Origin: Fuerstiella sp.
Lineage (GTDB): Bacteria; Planctomycetota; Planctomycetia; Planctomycetales; Planctomycetaceae
Length of the DNA: 64,000 nucleotides
NCBI GenBank assembly: GCA_022843805.1
Contig: JALHMY010000022.1
Span: 39,570-103,569 of the forward strand
Direction: 5' to 3'
The translations under genes were made by a program, and so were the position numbers. Of the stretch, positions 9,001 to 17,490 are shown piece by piece. Position 1 is the stretch's first letter; each line of letters opens with the position of its first letter. Under the pieces are notes generated by a model. The model searched no databases and was not told the origin of the DNA. It worked only from the letters and a program-made list of their open reading frames with translations.

Positions 9001-10021
9001 CCGAAAACGCCTCCGCTGCAGCAGATGCCATCCCCAATCGATTGCCCAAATGCTGATTCGACTGTTCACTTCCTGTTGTGCCGCAGTCTCTTACAACGAA
9101 ATCTCGCACCACAAACTGAGGAGTACCATTCTGTTCCAGAAACATGCGGCCCAGATACTCGCCGATCATCCCAAGAACAATCAGCTGAATCCCCCCAAAC
9201 AACGTGATACATGACAGCACAGAAGGGATCCCGACCGGCACATCCGGATTCAGCCAAAGCTTATCGATGACAATGGCGAACATCAGAAGAACGCTTAACG
9301 CCGAAACGAAGAATCCCAGAACAACGGACAGCCGCAGCGGAGTGATCGAAAATCCGAGAAACATATTCAGCCACAATCGAATCAGTCGTCGCAGATTGTA
9401 GCCCGACGTGCCATGCTCTCTCTCCGCGTGCTCCACATCGATCTGGCCGATCCGTCGAGTTGTTCGAAAAATCAACCCGTCGATATAAGGAAACGGGCCT
9501 CGGTACCGGGTCACTTCCTGAACAACAAAGCGAGTGATCACTTTGAAGCTGGACAGGTAAATGTGCTTTGGCTTTCGCAGCATTAATGTTGCCAGGGAGT
9601 CGTTAAAGCGACTGCCCAGATTGCGAAACCAATGGTGCTTTTTATTCCGGTAACGCCCATAGACGACGTCGAATCCATGGTTCCGGAGATGCTCCAGCAT
9701 TCGGGGAATCTCTTCCGGCGGATTCTGACCGTCATCGTCCAGAACCGCGACGTACTCACCACGCGCCTTCGTCATCCCGGCCAGCACTGCACTGTGCTCG
9801 CCAAAGTTCCGCGCCAGGTTAAGGAACACAACGCGCTCAGGGTGCCGTCGAACCAGATCACGACATGTTTGTTCGCTGTCGTCTGATGATCCATCATTCA
9901 CCAGCACAATTTCGAATACGCAGTCAAACAACTGGTGAATTCGAGAAACAACGCTGCCCACCGTCCGACTGCCGTTGTAGACGGGGATCACAAATGACAA
10001 TTCGATCGCCGAATCACTCAC
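8993..10021 (-). CDS. GT2 glycosyltransferase, DPM1/ArnC-like polyprenyl-phosphate sugar transferase
   Basis: 342 residues. A GT-A domain comes first: SFVIPVYNGS near the N-terminus, EIVLVNDGSSDDS (about 37-49) and YVAVLDDDGQNPPEE (about 89-103) with the acidic residues that bind the metal and nucleotide sugar. Two membrane helices follow (about 235-290), as in ArnC and GtrB enzymes that load a sugar onto undecaprenyl phosphate. It is the first gene of the operon; the start is GTG with a GAAGG stretch upstream. With the GT39 protein at the other end, the operon has both a lipid-carrier loading and a transfer step, an Arn-like scheme (inference). Confidence 0.9.
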   Translation of the reverse strand: MSDSAIELSFVIPVYNGSRTVGSVVSRIHQLFDCVFEIVLVNDGSSDDSEQTCRDLVRRHPERVVFLNLARNFGEHSAVLAGMTKARGEYVAVLDDDGQNPPEEIPRMLEHLRNHGFDVVYGRYRNKKHHWFRNLGSRFNDSLATLMLRKPKHIYLSSFKVITRFVVQEVTRYRGPFPYIDGLIFRTTRRIGQIDVEHAEREHGTSGYNLRRLIRLWLNMFLGFSITPLRLSVVLGFFVSALSVLLMFAIVIDKLWLNPDVPVGIPSVLSCITLFGGIQLIVLGMIGEYLGRMFLEQNGTPQFVVRDFVVRDCGTTGSEQSNQHLGNRLGMASAAAEAFSDV

Positions 10022-10343
10022 ATCACACCTTCGCCTTTCGCCTTGCAGGGAACTCAGGCCAGAAGGTTGATACGTCTCCAGACAGCAAATTCAGATTGTT
10101 TGTCTGGTGATGAGATCAAACTCTGTATGCGTGGGCATTTGTACTAATGGTAATCTTTCATTTCAAATAACATTTAGAAAAAACCTTAACGAAAAAGAGA
10201 GTATGGACTGAAAGTCCGTCGTACACACACAGCTCAACCCAAACTTTAAAGGTTGAAAACGCACCAGGCGGAGCACTCGATTGACCTGTCAAAATCCGAT
10301 TCATCGGACAACCGCCACGGGCAACGCCGTTAACGATTTTGTG
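10022..10343. other. intergenic, AT-rich, with short palindromes
   Basis: No gene seen. It holds the upstream region of the glycan operon, an A/T-rich patch near 10140-10200, a GGACT-GAA-AGTCC hairpin (10205-10217), and at 10319-10341 a copy of the repeat also found at 28447-28468. This repeat is where the IS66 tnpB similarity ends. Confidence 0.6.
10319..10341. repeat. dispersed repeat, copy 1 (shared with 28447-28468)
   Basis: Read on the minus strand, CAAAATCGTTAACGGCGTTG continues into CC. The stretch differs by one base from 28447-28468 (CAAAATCCTTAACGGCGTTG, also continuing into CC), 18 kb away. It truncates the tnpB remnant. Confidence 0.6.
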
Positions 10344-10454
10344 CTGAAACTCCTGCTGAACAATTCCCAAAAGACCGTCGAAACTCTTTCGCATATCGAC
10401 CGGCGGGATGCAAAGAAACATCTTCGTGCGGGATGGCAGACTCAGCATGAGCAT
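10344..10454 (-). pseudogene. IS66 family TnpB (Orf2) N-terminal remnant
   Basis: The start MLMLSLPSRTKMFLC followed by PVDMRKSFDGLLGIVQQEF is the well-conserved N-terminus of the IS66 accessory protein TnpB. Similarity stops after about 37 residues at the dispersed repeat 10319-10341, and the frame runs on into unrelated sequence; an intact TnpB has about 110-120 residues. A GGAG ribosome binding site is still present upstream. It is non-functional and marks the left edge of a transposon graveyard. Confidence 0.75.
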
Positions 10455-10479
10455 GTCTCCGATCGCTGAAGTGAGATGA

Positions 10480-10602
10480 CCGCAGGTGAACCTGTTTGTA
10501 TCTGCCCGGCGGCAAGAATCACATCGCCCAGTCGCTGGCCATCAAGGTTGTCCGGAAGATGAATCACCACACCGTTCGGGAGTTCCACACGCAGGCTGCC
10601 CA
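10480..10602 (-). pseudogene. IS66 family TnpA (Orf1) C-terminal remnant
   Basis: On the minus strand just upstream of the tnpB remnant, the frame reads SLRVELPNGVVIHLP and GDVILAAGQIQTG, which resembles the C-terminal segment of IS66 TnpA. The order tnpA then tnpB on the same strand fits IS66. The N-terminal part is not recognisable. Assignment rests on a short match plus position. Confidence 0.5.
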
Positions 10603-10720
10603 CCATCGATTGAACATTGAAGTGGACCCCGGTTTTCGGACCAGCGGTTAAAGGTGGATAGAAGTGATCTGGATTTGAAATCGTGAGAGGGGCTATCGTG
10701 GCGGGGCAAGGAGAGAGATT

Positions 10721-11160
10721 ATGCCACGAGGCCGTCGAAGATTTGATGCGAAGCTTAAGTATCGAGTCGCTTTGGAAGCAATTCGGGGATTGAAGGCGAT
10801 CAGTGAGATTGCCAGGCAGTTCAAGGTCCATCCGAATCAGGTAACCCTTTGAAAGAAGTAACTGCTCGAAGGAGCCGAAGCGGTCTTTGAAGGGAGCAGT
10901 TCCAGTGGGAAGAAGGCCGAGGATAAGCCTGAAGCTGCTGAGCTCTATGAGCAGATTTGCCGGATGAAAGTCGAGCTGGAGTGGCTTAAAAAAAAGTTGC
11001 CGAGAACTCGTGACGCGGTTCCTCAGTGGATCGACTTCGATCATGAGAGTCCGAGTGTTCGTCGTCAGTGTCAGCTGTTGGGCATTCACCACTCGAAGCC
11101 GTATTGCGAGCCGGTTCCGGAGTCAGAAAAGAATCTGCAGCTGATGCGATTGATCGATGA
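10721..11160 (+). pseudogene. IS3 family transposase orfA plus start of orfB, with two in-frame stops
   Basis: ATG at 10721 follows a good AAGGAGAGAGATT site. Translation gives MPRGRRRFDAKLKYRVALEA, then a helix-turn-helix (AISEIARQFKVHPNQVTL) of the IS3 OrfA type. It is broken by TGA and TAA three codons apart (near 10852 and 10861), where related proteins read roughly LWKKQLLEGA. Beyond them come the OrfA leucine-zipper end (YEQICRMKVELEWLKKKLP) and the OrfB start (SVRRQCQLLGIHHSKPYCEP, ENLQLMRLIDE). Similarity to IS3 ends near 11160, where istB sequence takes over in frame. It cannot make an active transposase. Confidence 0.8.
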
Positions 11161-11491
11161 GAAGCAGAAGGCATACCTGCTTGATCGATATCTGACACAA
11201 CTTGATCGCACCGATCTGCTGATCATGGATGAACTCGGATACCTGTCGTTCAGCCATGGCGGAGCCCAGCTGCTGTTTCAGGTCTTCGCCGATCGCTATG
11301 AACGCCGCAGCCTGCTGCTGACCAGCAACCTGGCGTTCAGCGATTGGGGGCAGATCTTCCAGGGCGAACGCATGACCGCAGCGCTGCTGGACCGCCTGCC
11401 GCACCATTGCGAAATCTCGGAGATGAATAGTGAAAGCTTTCGCTTCCGTGAGTCGATGAAAGAAAACAGGGAGGCTCTCAAGTCGATTTGA
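11161..11491 (+). pseudogene. IS21 family helper ATPase IstB, C-terminal fragment
   Basis: From about 11161 the frame reads LDRTDLLIMDELGYLSFS, containing the Walker B aspartate-glutamate of IstB, then LLFQVFADRYERRSLLLTSN and ALLDRLPHHCEISEMNSES up to the natural C-terminus. The Walker A half is missing. The fragment is continuous in frame with the IS3 orfB piece upstream, so it is a chimeric reading frame made by an insertion plus deletion, not a real gene. Confidence 0.85.
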
Positions 11492-11584
11492 TGGATGTCG
11501 ACCCCGGGCTCACAGCTCACTGCTGACCCTCAAACCGAAAAGTGCCTAAAAACCACGCAGCTCCCCGTGGTCATCTCGTTTCCC

Positions 11585-11622
11585 AGGTAGGTCCGATTTC
11601 CGCGCCGAAGTGGGTCCGATTT
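11585..11622. repeat. probable IS21 right-end repeats
   Basis: GGTCCGATTT occurs twice (11588-11597 and 11611-11620), 23 bp apart, shortly after the istB stop. IS21 ends carry such multiple terminal repeats, and IS3 transposase sequence begins right after the second copy. Confidence 0.5.
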
Positions 11623-11722
11623 GCATGCTGATCTCCAGCCGCGGCCGGGCACTCGACAACGTGTTCATCGAACGATTTTGGCGATCTCTGAAATATGAGG
11701 ACATTTATCTGAAGGGTTACGA
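11623..11722 (+). pseudogene. IS3 family transposase OrfB, C-terminal fragment
   Basis: LISSRGRALDNVFIERFWRS then LKYEDIYLKGY is the strongly conserved end of the IS3 DDE transposase, including the catalytic glutamate in the FIERFWRSLKYE context. It starts immediately after the IS21 end and loses similarity near 11722, where a 13-bp inverted repeat begins. With 10721-11160 it forms one IS3 element split by IS21. Confidence 0.8.
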
Positions 11723-11767
11723 CTCAGGAACGACTGGTGCTGGCGAACCTTTGATCCTGAGTCGTAA
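11717..11767. repeat. 13-bp perfect inverted repeat with 25-base spacer
   Basis: TTACGACTCAGGA at 11717-11729 is matched by TCCTGAGTCGTAA at 11755-11767. It lies at the boundary between IS remnants and the accessory island. Whether it is a terminator, an element end or an insertion scar is unknown. Confidence 0.55.
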
Positions 11768-11889
11768 GCAGGTACATTCCACATGTAGCGTCGGAAATTG
11801 AAGGATTTTTCCTACAATCGCGTAATCACCCCAATGTACTATCGGCGGGACTGAACAACTGCACGTAGTGAAATCGAAAGGTAACTACC

Positions 11890-13398
11890 GTGGAAGCGGA
11901 GTTTAATAGAGCGTTTGTCGTCAGCGATTTGCACTTGGGTGGCGTTGCTGGATTTCAAATGTTCTCTGCCGGTCAGCAGTTCAAGAAACTCTGCGGGAAT
12001 ATCGCGGAGTCAACGAACAATGACAACCCAACCCTACTTTTGATCAACGGTGACTTCGTCGACTTTCTTGCGGAACCAGGTGCAACGTACTGGAATGGCT
12101 CACCGGCGACGTGGCTGCTAGCAAACATTGCTGGTCGCAGTGAGTTCAAACCTGTATTCGAAGGCCTGGAGAAATTCGTAAGCAAGCCTGGCTCAAGACT
12201 GGTTATTGTCCTCGGAAACCATGACCTTGAATTATCGTTGCCTGACGTAAAGACAAAGCTCGTTGAACTCATTGCTGGCAACGTGGAGAGCCGCCGGTCG
12301 CGGATAGAGTTTTCTTTTGATGGTACTGGCTATCGTTTTCAGGTTGGCTCTGCGACCGCTTTGGCGACGCATGGTAACGAAGTTGATAAATCCAATTTCA
12401 CCCGATTTGATATTCTGAATCAGATCATTCGTGAAATTCAGCTTGATGGTGTCTCGCCGGTCGCTGCCTCCTGGAAGCCGAGTGCTGGTACGGTGTTTGT
12501 CATTGACGCAGTGAACAAACTCAAGAAACAGTTCCCGTTTGTAGATTTGCTCAAGCCAGAGTCCGTAGCGTTTTTGTGCCTCGTAGTATTGGCCCCCAGC
12601 AATCTCGCAATGGCTGATAAGTTCGCCTCGATGGTTGCGTCTACAGCTCTGAATGAGCAGAACCGTCCAGCCTCAGAGCGTCGGTTCCTGGAACTGGATC
12701 CTGCAGATGCCGATGGTCCCAGGTTAGGCGGAGCGGAATTGGAGCGCAAGGCGAACGCATTTGTACGGAAGGAAAATCTCAATGTTGATGATTTGATTTA
12801 TGGGTCGACGGACGGAACTTTGGGAGTTTCCGACTGGATTGAAAGTGCTCGTACTGCCGTAACCAACCTCGCCGATAAGAGCATACGAGTGGTAACAGAC
12901 ACCGGAGAGTGGGTCGGAAATCGCTTGTCCGAAGCCAGCAAGAACGCTCATGCGGGGGCACTAAGGAACGCACTTAAACTGTTGGTAGAAAACGAATCGC
13001 CACAGGTTCGCACTGCCGGGGAAGCGGATTTGGATTTGCTCAAGATAGTTAAGCGAAACTACAACGTCGTATTCGCCGGACATACACACGCTCGGCGCTT
13101 TTGTGCAGTCGGCACCAATATTGGACATTTCGTGAATACAGGGACGTGGGCTGGGCTTATGAGCATTCGTGCAGAAGACGTTTCAAACAGCAATCGATTT
13201 CGCAAGATCTACGATTTGCTCATCGGAGGAAACCGCAACGACCTCGTTGGTTCGTCGATGTTTTCCAATGAGTGCCCAGTTGCTCGACTGGAACGAGTAC
13301 AAGACAAAGTCACTCTTGATCTCTTACGGGTCGATTCGAAGGGTGCTCTCTGTTCGGATGATCTTTCCGGTAAAGAGTTCCGGACCACAATACACTGA
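11890..13398 (+). CDS. calcineurin-like metallophosphoesterase
   Basis: 502 residues. All five metallophosphoesterase blocks are present: SDLHLGG (D13, H15), NGDFVDF (D55), LGNHDLE (N110, H111), THGNEVD (H161), and AGHTHARRF (H398, H400). The two-metal site therefore looks complete. About 200 residues without a recognised domain separate the fourth and fifth blocks (about 190-395), probably an insertion that shapes substrate choice. No signal peptide or membrane helix is seen, so it should be cytoplasmic. The start is GTG with AAAGG upstream. It is 30 bp ahead of the CHAT protease gene on the same strand, so the two form a likely operon. Substrate (nucleotide, nucleic acid or protein) is unknown. 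Confidence 0.85.
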   Translation: MEAEFNRAFVVSDLHLGGVAGFQMFSAGQQFKKLCGNIAESTNNDNPTLLLINGDFVDFLAEPGATYWNGSPATWLLANIAGRSEFKPVFEGLEKFVSKPGSRLVIVLGNHDLELSLPDVKTKLVELIAGNVESRRSRIEFSFDGTGYRFQVGSATALATHGNEVDKSNFTRFDILNQIIREIQLDGVSPVAASWKPSAGTVFVIDAVNKLKKQFPFVDLLKPESVAFLCLVVLAPSNLAMADKFASMVASTALNEQNRPASERRFLELDPADADGPRLGGAELERKANAFVRKENLNVDDLIYGSTDGTLGVSDWIESARTAVTNLADKSIRVVTDTGEWVGNRLSEASKNAHAGALRNALKLLVENESPQVRTAGEADLDLLKIVKRNYNVVFAGHTHARRFCAVGTNIGHFVNTGTWAGLMSIRAEDVSNSNRFRKIYDLLIGGNRNDLVGSSMFSNECPVARLERVQDKVTLDLLRVDSKGALCSDDLSGKEFRTTIH

Positions 13399-13428
13399 TA
13401 CACATAGAATTCCTGTAAGGGTCGTTTC

Positions 13429-15642
13429 ATGAGCCATCGTGTCCGGACAGTTGAGTTGCAGTTGCTAAGGCATGGACCACCACACAATCAGTTGTTGTCA
13501 CCCCTTACCGACTATCTCGCACTTTGTGGGGACCATCCTAATACGACTCTTCATTTTCCAATCGAACATCAGTCTCTCAAGGTGAGGCTGCATGCGCTGC
13601 GATACAAGGATAGTGAGGATACCAGAAAAATTCAGTTACATGAGACTGCCAGCTTGGTAGGTCAAATGCTGGCCGAAGTACCTGGACTGATCTCGGAGCT
13701 GGGGCATCGCGACGCTAATTCAGAAACACTAGTACACCTGAGTGTGGCCACAACGGCAAGTGAACTGTCTTTGGTCCCGTTTGAATTGGCAAATGCGCCT
13801 CCTGGATTTCCAGGAGCTGGTGGCTTGTTGAGCCTGCAAACGGAGTTTCCCATCTGTATCACGCGTCGAAGTCGAAAGGTCCGGTTCGACCAACTCGACT
13901 GGGACGTAAAGCCACGCATCCTGATGATTGCTTCAGATGCAGGTGGAGATATTCCGTTAGAAGCACACTATTCTCTGCTAAGAAAGCTAGTCGAGCCGTG
14001 GGTCTACAGGAACCCGCTGGAGACTGACGACGAATCACTTTCGGAAGTACGCAAGCATCTGGTCTTACTGGACGGCGCAACAGTGCGCAAAGTTCGTGAG
14101 ACGATTCATACCGCAATCGACCAGCACCATCCGTTCACTCACATTCATCTGCTCGCGCACGGTTGTCCATTGCCAAATCAGGATGAAAGCTATGGGGTAG
14201 CGTTCTACCAGCACAGTGGACGCGGGATCGACGCTGTTGATGGACTCCGGCTCGGGCAACTTCTGAATGGCAAGCTCGCGAAAGAATCGAGAAGGAAACC
14301 GGACGGCGACCAGGTTCGTCCCAACGTGGTGACTTTAGCTGTTTGCGACTCCGCGAATACCGGCTTGGACGTGTCACGCCCCGTATCCAGTGTCGCATTC
14401 AATATCCATGAGGCTGGGATTTCTTTGGTTGTTGGCTCACAATTCCCACTCACCAAAGATGGATCGATCGTGCTGACCGACAGTTTGTACCGACAGTTGC
14501 TCGATGGGCGTGATCCTCGAATTTGTCTATGGGAAGCACGTCGAGAGGTTTTCTCTCACAGTGTTGAGAGACTCTCTCCGGACAGTGTGGGGCGCCATGA
14601 CTGGGCGTCGATCATTTGTTTTGCTGCATTTCCGCCAACTATTGAGCAGGCTTCTCGACGACTTGAGCAATCGCAGTATCGTCGACGAATGTCCGTCCGA
14701 CTTGAATCCGGCGAGAGACTGATGGGGGCCATCAATGGAAAACGGACAGGCCTCGAGTTTGACAAGTCGAATCGAGACAATGCCCAAATCCTGAATAGCG
14801 TAGCCTCAGATGTCATGTCCGAGGTTCGCATGTTTGATGTATTCGTGGATGACCGACGGTCTGGCTCTTCCGACTATGTAGATCTGTTGGGGATTTCCGC
14901 GAGTGCAAATAAACAAGCTGCGGAGTTGCTTTACGCCCAACAGCATTACTTCGATGCAGCTACTTATGAGTCGTGTGAGCAGAAGAACCTTAAAGTTGAC
15001 GATACTGTCTGGTTGGAATGCATTTGGCAGTCATATCGTCGCTACATTCTTGTTTCTCGCCGCGATGCCAATCAGTCCTGGGCGTTTGTGCAGGCCTTGT
15101 TCCTTAAGACATTCATCTCTATGTATCGAGACAATAGTCGAGAGATGGTTGAACAGGGATTATATGAAGATTGGTTTCACGCCCGATATCAGTGTGCAGA
15201 TCGTGATCAAATAGAGTGCTTGAATCCCAGAGAGCTGATTTGGCATTTGACAAATCGCATCGAGTTGGGGTTGTTGCGAACCCTGATTCCCTGGTTCTCG
15301 AGCCCGTCGACAGGCGTTCGTAAAGAGTTGAAGGAGACGTTTAGTACCAAGGAGCTTCTTCGGTCGCTTCGGCAAATCGACCAAATTGGCGAGGGCGGAG
15401 GCCGTGCCGAACAGTTCGCAGTGTTCTCCTGTAGGCGGCAACTGCTTCGTTATCGAACGTTTGCCGGAATGATGTATCTCGACCCTTCAAGTAAGGGTGC
15501 CAAAAGTGCGTGGAAAAAGCGTTCAATTTTGAATGAAGGCGGTTTTGACCGATTGACGGCTGCGAAGCCAGAGTTCGATGAAATGTATCGCAAGATAGAG
15601 GCTCATGTCCTTGAGCAGATTGAAATCGGCGAAGGGGCCTAA
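13429..15642 (+). CDS. CHAT domain (caspase-like) protease
   Basis: 737 residues. The middle part (about 165-410) is a CHAT protease: HIHLLAHG gives the catalytic histidine H244, VVTLAVCDSANTG gives the catalytic cysteine C306, and HDWASIICFAAFPP is the usual C-terminal end of the fold. The first ~160 residues and the last ~330 have no domain I recognise; the C-terminal part looks helical and could be a sensor or partner-binding region. CHAT proteases in bacteria act in defence and cell-death systems after activation by a partner. The adjacent metallophosphoesterase is the likely partner (inference). It converges with the metallo-beta-lactamase gene, 60 bp away. Confidence 0.85.
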   Translation: MSHRVRTVELQLLRHGPPHNQLLSPLTDYLALCGDHPNTTLHFPIEHQSLKVRLHALRYKDSEDTRKIQLHETASLVGQMLAEVPGLISELGHRDANSETLVHLSVATTASELSLVPFELANAPPGFPGAGGLLSLQTEFPICITRRSRKVRFDQLDWDVKPRILMIASDAGGDIPLEAHYSLLRKLVEPWVYRNPLETDDESLSEVRKHLVLLDGATVRKVRETIHTAIDQHHPFTHIHLLAHGCPLPNQDESYGVAFYQHSGRGIDAVDGLRLGQLLNGKLAKESRRKPDGDQVRPNVVTLAVCDSANTGLDVSRPVSSVAFNIHEAGISLVVGSQFPLTKDGSIVLTDSLYRQLLDGRDPRICLWEARREVFSHSVERLSPDSVGRHDWASIICFAAFPPTIEQASRRLEQSQYRRRMSVRLESGERLMGAINGKRTGLEFDKSNRDNAQILNSVASDVMSEVRMFDVFVDDRRSGSSDYVDLLGISASANKQAAELLYAQQHYFDAATYESCEQKNLKVDDTVWLECIWQSYRRYILVSRRDANQSWAFVQALFLKTFISMYRDNSREMVEQGLYEDWFHARYQCADRDQIECLNPRELIWHLTNRIELGLLRTLIPWFSSPSTGVRKELKETFSTKELLRSLRQIDQIGEGGGRAEQFAVFSCRRQLLRYRTFAGMMYLDPSSKGAKSAWKKRSILNEGGFDRLTAAKPEFDEMYRKIEAHVLEQIEIGEGA

Positions 15643-15702
15643 TCTGAATGGGCTGTTCGCGAGTCTGTTAAATTGCGTGCCAAATTTACAAGTGGTCAGA
15701 AT

Positions 15703-16776
15703 TCAGATTTCAACATCCAGACCGCCACCTTCTGAATCGCCGAAAACTGCTGAGTATTGGTACTTGCGCTGCAGTTCTGTACTTCCCCAGATTTCGTTGT
15801 GCTTTGATTTGTAGTTGAAGAGCAGTTCAACGTGTTGATCTGCAGACATAAGTACTCTCGCGATCGTCTCTTGATTCGGATGCCCGAAAATGGCTCCATT
15901 GGTTGTGACAGCGTATCGCTTGCAATCTACCTTCTCAATCAGCTCTCTGCTTGTCGTTCCTTTGCTTCCATGGTGCGACAGCTTGAAGAAATCAAGTTTG
16001 AATCGCTTGGAAGGTGACAATGTATTGAGTGCAGTGAGTATCTGAGTGGCATGAGCGTCGGCTGCAAATATGGCCTTCTTTCCTTTGAATTCGGCGAGGA
16101 ACGCGATGCTGCTTCCATTCGCCGCAGATTTATCACCCACGAAGTCAGACTCAGCTAGAGAATCTACATCTGGCAGTTGTGAAGAAAGGAAGTCTGCCCC
16201 GTCGTCGTCATCAATCACCCGTTCATCCTGATCTGCAGCACTTGGGTCGGTCAGCAGCAGGCCTGCCTGCCGAAGTTCATAGTCCCAGACGTCGGCAAGT
16301 TTTGCGAGTGCTTCAGCAGTGGGCGAAAGTAACGTCAGTGTCATACCGCCCGGAAGTCTGATTTTCGGTAGTTTTCCACTTTGCGGGATCACTACTGGAC
16401 CACCAGCGAACGCAGCATTCCAGGGAAGTTCCGCAGTTTTCAGAATCTCCGAAAGTTGTTCACCATGTTTCGCCCCGAGCAGATCGTCAGGCAGGTGCTT
16501 TCTGCCATTAAACCAGAAATCACCAATCTCGACATCAATTTCGCTCTTCTGCAACATCGTCAAGATTCCGGAGATGTGATCTTTGTCGATGTGTGACACG
16601 ACGACCAATTCGATTCGGCGGTCGCCTTCGGGCAAAGCCAGAATCAGATTCTGAATATGCGACCGAGTGCCAGCCGTTCCGCCATCGACCAGAATGCGAT
16701 AGCTCTTTCCTCGGTGCTCGTACGTTATCCAAAATGAATCACCAAACGTCGCAGGCAATAGGCTTACATTAAACAT
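15703..16776 (-). CDS. ComEC/Rec2-type metallo-beta-lactamase fold hydrolase
   Basis: 357 residues from the ATG at 16776, which has GGGAG about ten bases upstream. LVDGG (about 29-33), SHIDKDH (H62, D64, D66, H67) and a later LSHHGSKG (near residue 268) are the metal-binding motifs of the ComEC-like branch, whose members often act on nucleic acids or are effectors in conflict systems. There are no membrane helices, so this is the stand-alone soluble form. A longer start at 16929 sits four bases after the HD gene stop and cannot be excluded. It is the last gene of the leftward alarmone series and faces the CHAT gene end to end. Confidence 0.8.
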   Translation of the reverse strand: MFNVSLLPATFGDSFWITYEHRGKSYRILVDGGTAGTRSHIQNLILALPEGDRRIELVVVSHIDKDHISGILTMLQKSEIDVEIGDFWFNGRKHLPDDLLGAKHGEQLSEILKTAELPWNAAFAGGPVVIPQSGKLPKIRLPGGMTLTLLSPTAEALAKLADVWDYELRQAGLLLTDPSAADQDERVIDDDDGADFLSSQLPDVDSLAESDFVGDKSAANGSSIAFLAEFKGKKAIFAADAHATQILTALNTLSPSKRFKLDFFKLSHHGSKGTTSRELIEKVDCKRYAVTTNGAIFGHPNQETIARVLMSADQHVELLFNYKSKHNEIWGSTELQRKYQYSAVFGDSEGGGLDVEI

Positions 16777-16933
16777 CCTTGGGTTACTCCCAGCGCGTTG
16801 AGGATCGAAGAATGGCCGTGACAGGATACTGATGCACTCGGCGCAGCTGATGTTCTGCGTACTGTAGCTTTTTTTTAGGTGTGCCGCAGTTGCATCTCGG
16901 GTAACCCCATGTCGCCAGTCTTCATTCAATTAC

Positions 16934-17458
16934 TCAATCGGCCGAATTATGTGCCTCATCCACTGAATCCCAAGTGGCATCAATTGTGTGCCAGAGTTCG
17001 TCGCAAAGCCCCGGCCGATAGACCGCAGACTTAAAAGCACTTCGTTCGCCACGGTACATCGCGAGTTTCTTCTTGCCATCAGTCCCGTTGGCGATACAAG
17101 CCTGAATATTCGCTAGTCTGTCAGCCGCCAGAACAACCAATGACAGTTCGCCTTCTCCTCTCACCTTCTTAAGCCGCTCATAGGTTTTCCGCTTTCTGAC
17201 CTGGCGGCTCTCTCCAGGCTCATCAGTTAACAAGGCCACTCGCGTAGCGACCAAAACACCGAACTCATTCTCCAATGTTTGGGCATCGACACGAGCATCT
17301 TCGATAATGTCGTGCAAGTATCCAAGCACCTGAGCCTCTTCTCCATACGGCTCTAATAATTTGACGACAGCGTCAAGATGAAAGGAATACGGCCTGTCGT
17401 TTCCATATTTCTGGTCACCGTGGGCTACAACGGCGAATTCGCGGGCTCTCTGAAGCAT
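16934..17458 (-). CDS. single-domain HD hydrolase of the SpoT/MESH1 type
   Basis: 174 residues, almost entirely an HD domain of the RelA/SpoT class: HGDQKYGNDRPYSFHLDAV (H27), LGYLHDIIED (H49-D50) and AADRLANI (D113, N117). Enzymes of this size (small alarmone hydrolases) remove pyrophosphate from (p)ppGpp. The start has AGGGA eight bases upstream and lies 32 bp after the RelA/SpoT-like gene on the same strand, so the two are probably co-expressed. In the toxSAS family some toxic alarmone synthetases are neutralised by such a hydrolase encoded next door (known for FaRel); the same relation here is inference. Confidence 0.85.
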   Translation of the reverse strand: MLQRAREFAVVAHGDQKYGNDRPYSFHLDAVVKLLEPYGEEAQVLGYLHDIIEDARVDAQTLENEFGVLVATRVALLTDEPGESRQVRKRKTYERLKKVRGEGELSLVVLAADRLANIQACIANGTDGKKKLAMYRGERSAFKSAVYRPGLCDELWHTIDATWDSVDEAHNSAD

Positions 17459-17490
17459 ATGCTGGTTCCCTGATAGTTCCTCGAAAAAGT

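Noticed and set aside
10442..11092. 216-codon minus-strand ORF
   Set aside because: Only its last ~40 codons resemble IS66 TnpA; the rest is the reverse of the IS3 remnant.
10964..11491. 175-codon ORF as a single gene
   Set aside because: It is a fusion of IS3 orfB and IS21 istB fragments; the IS3 start upstream is separated by two stops.
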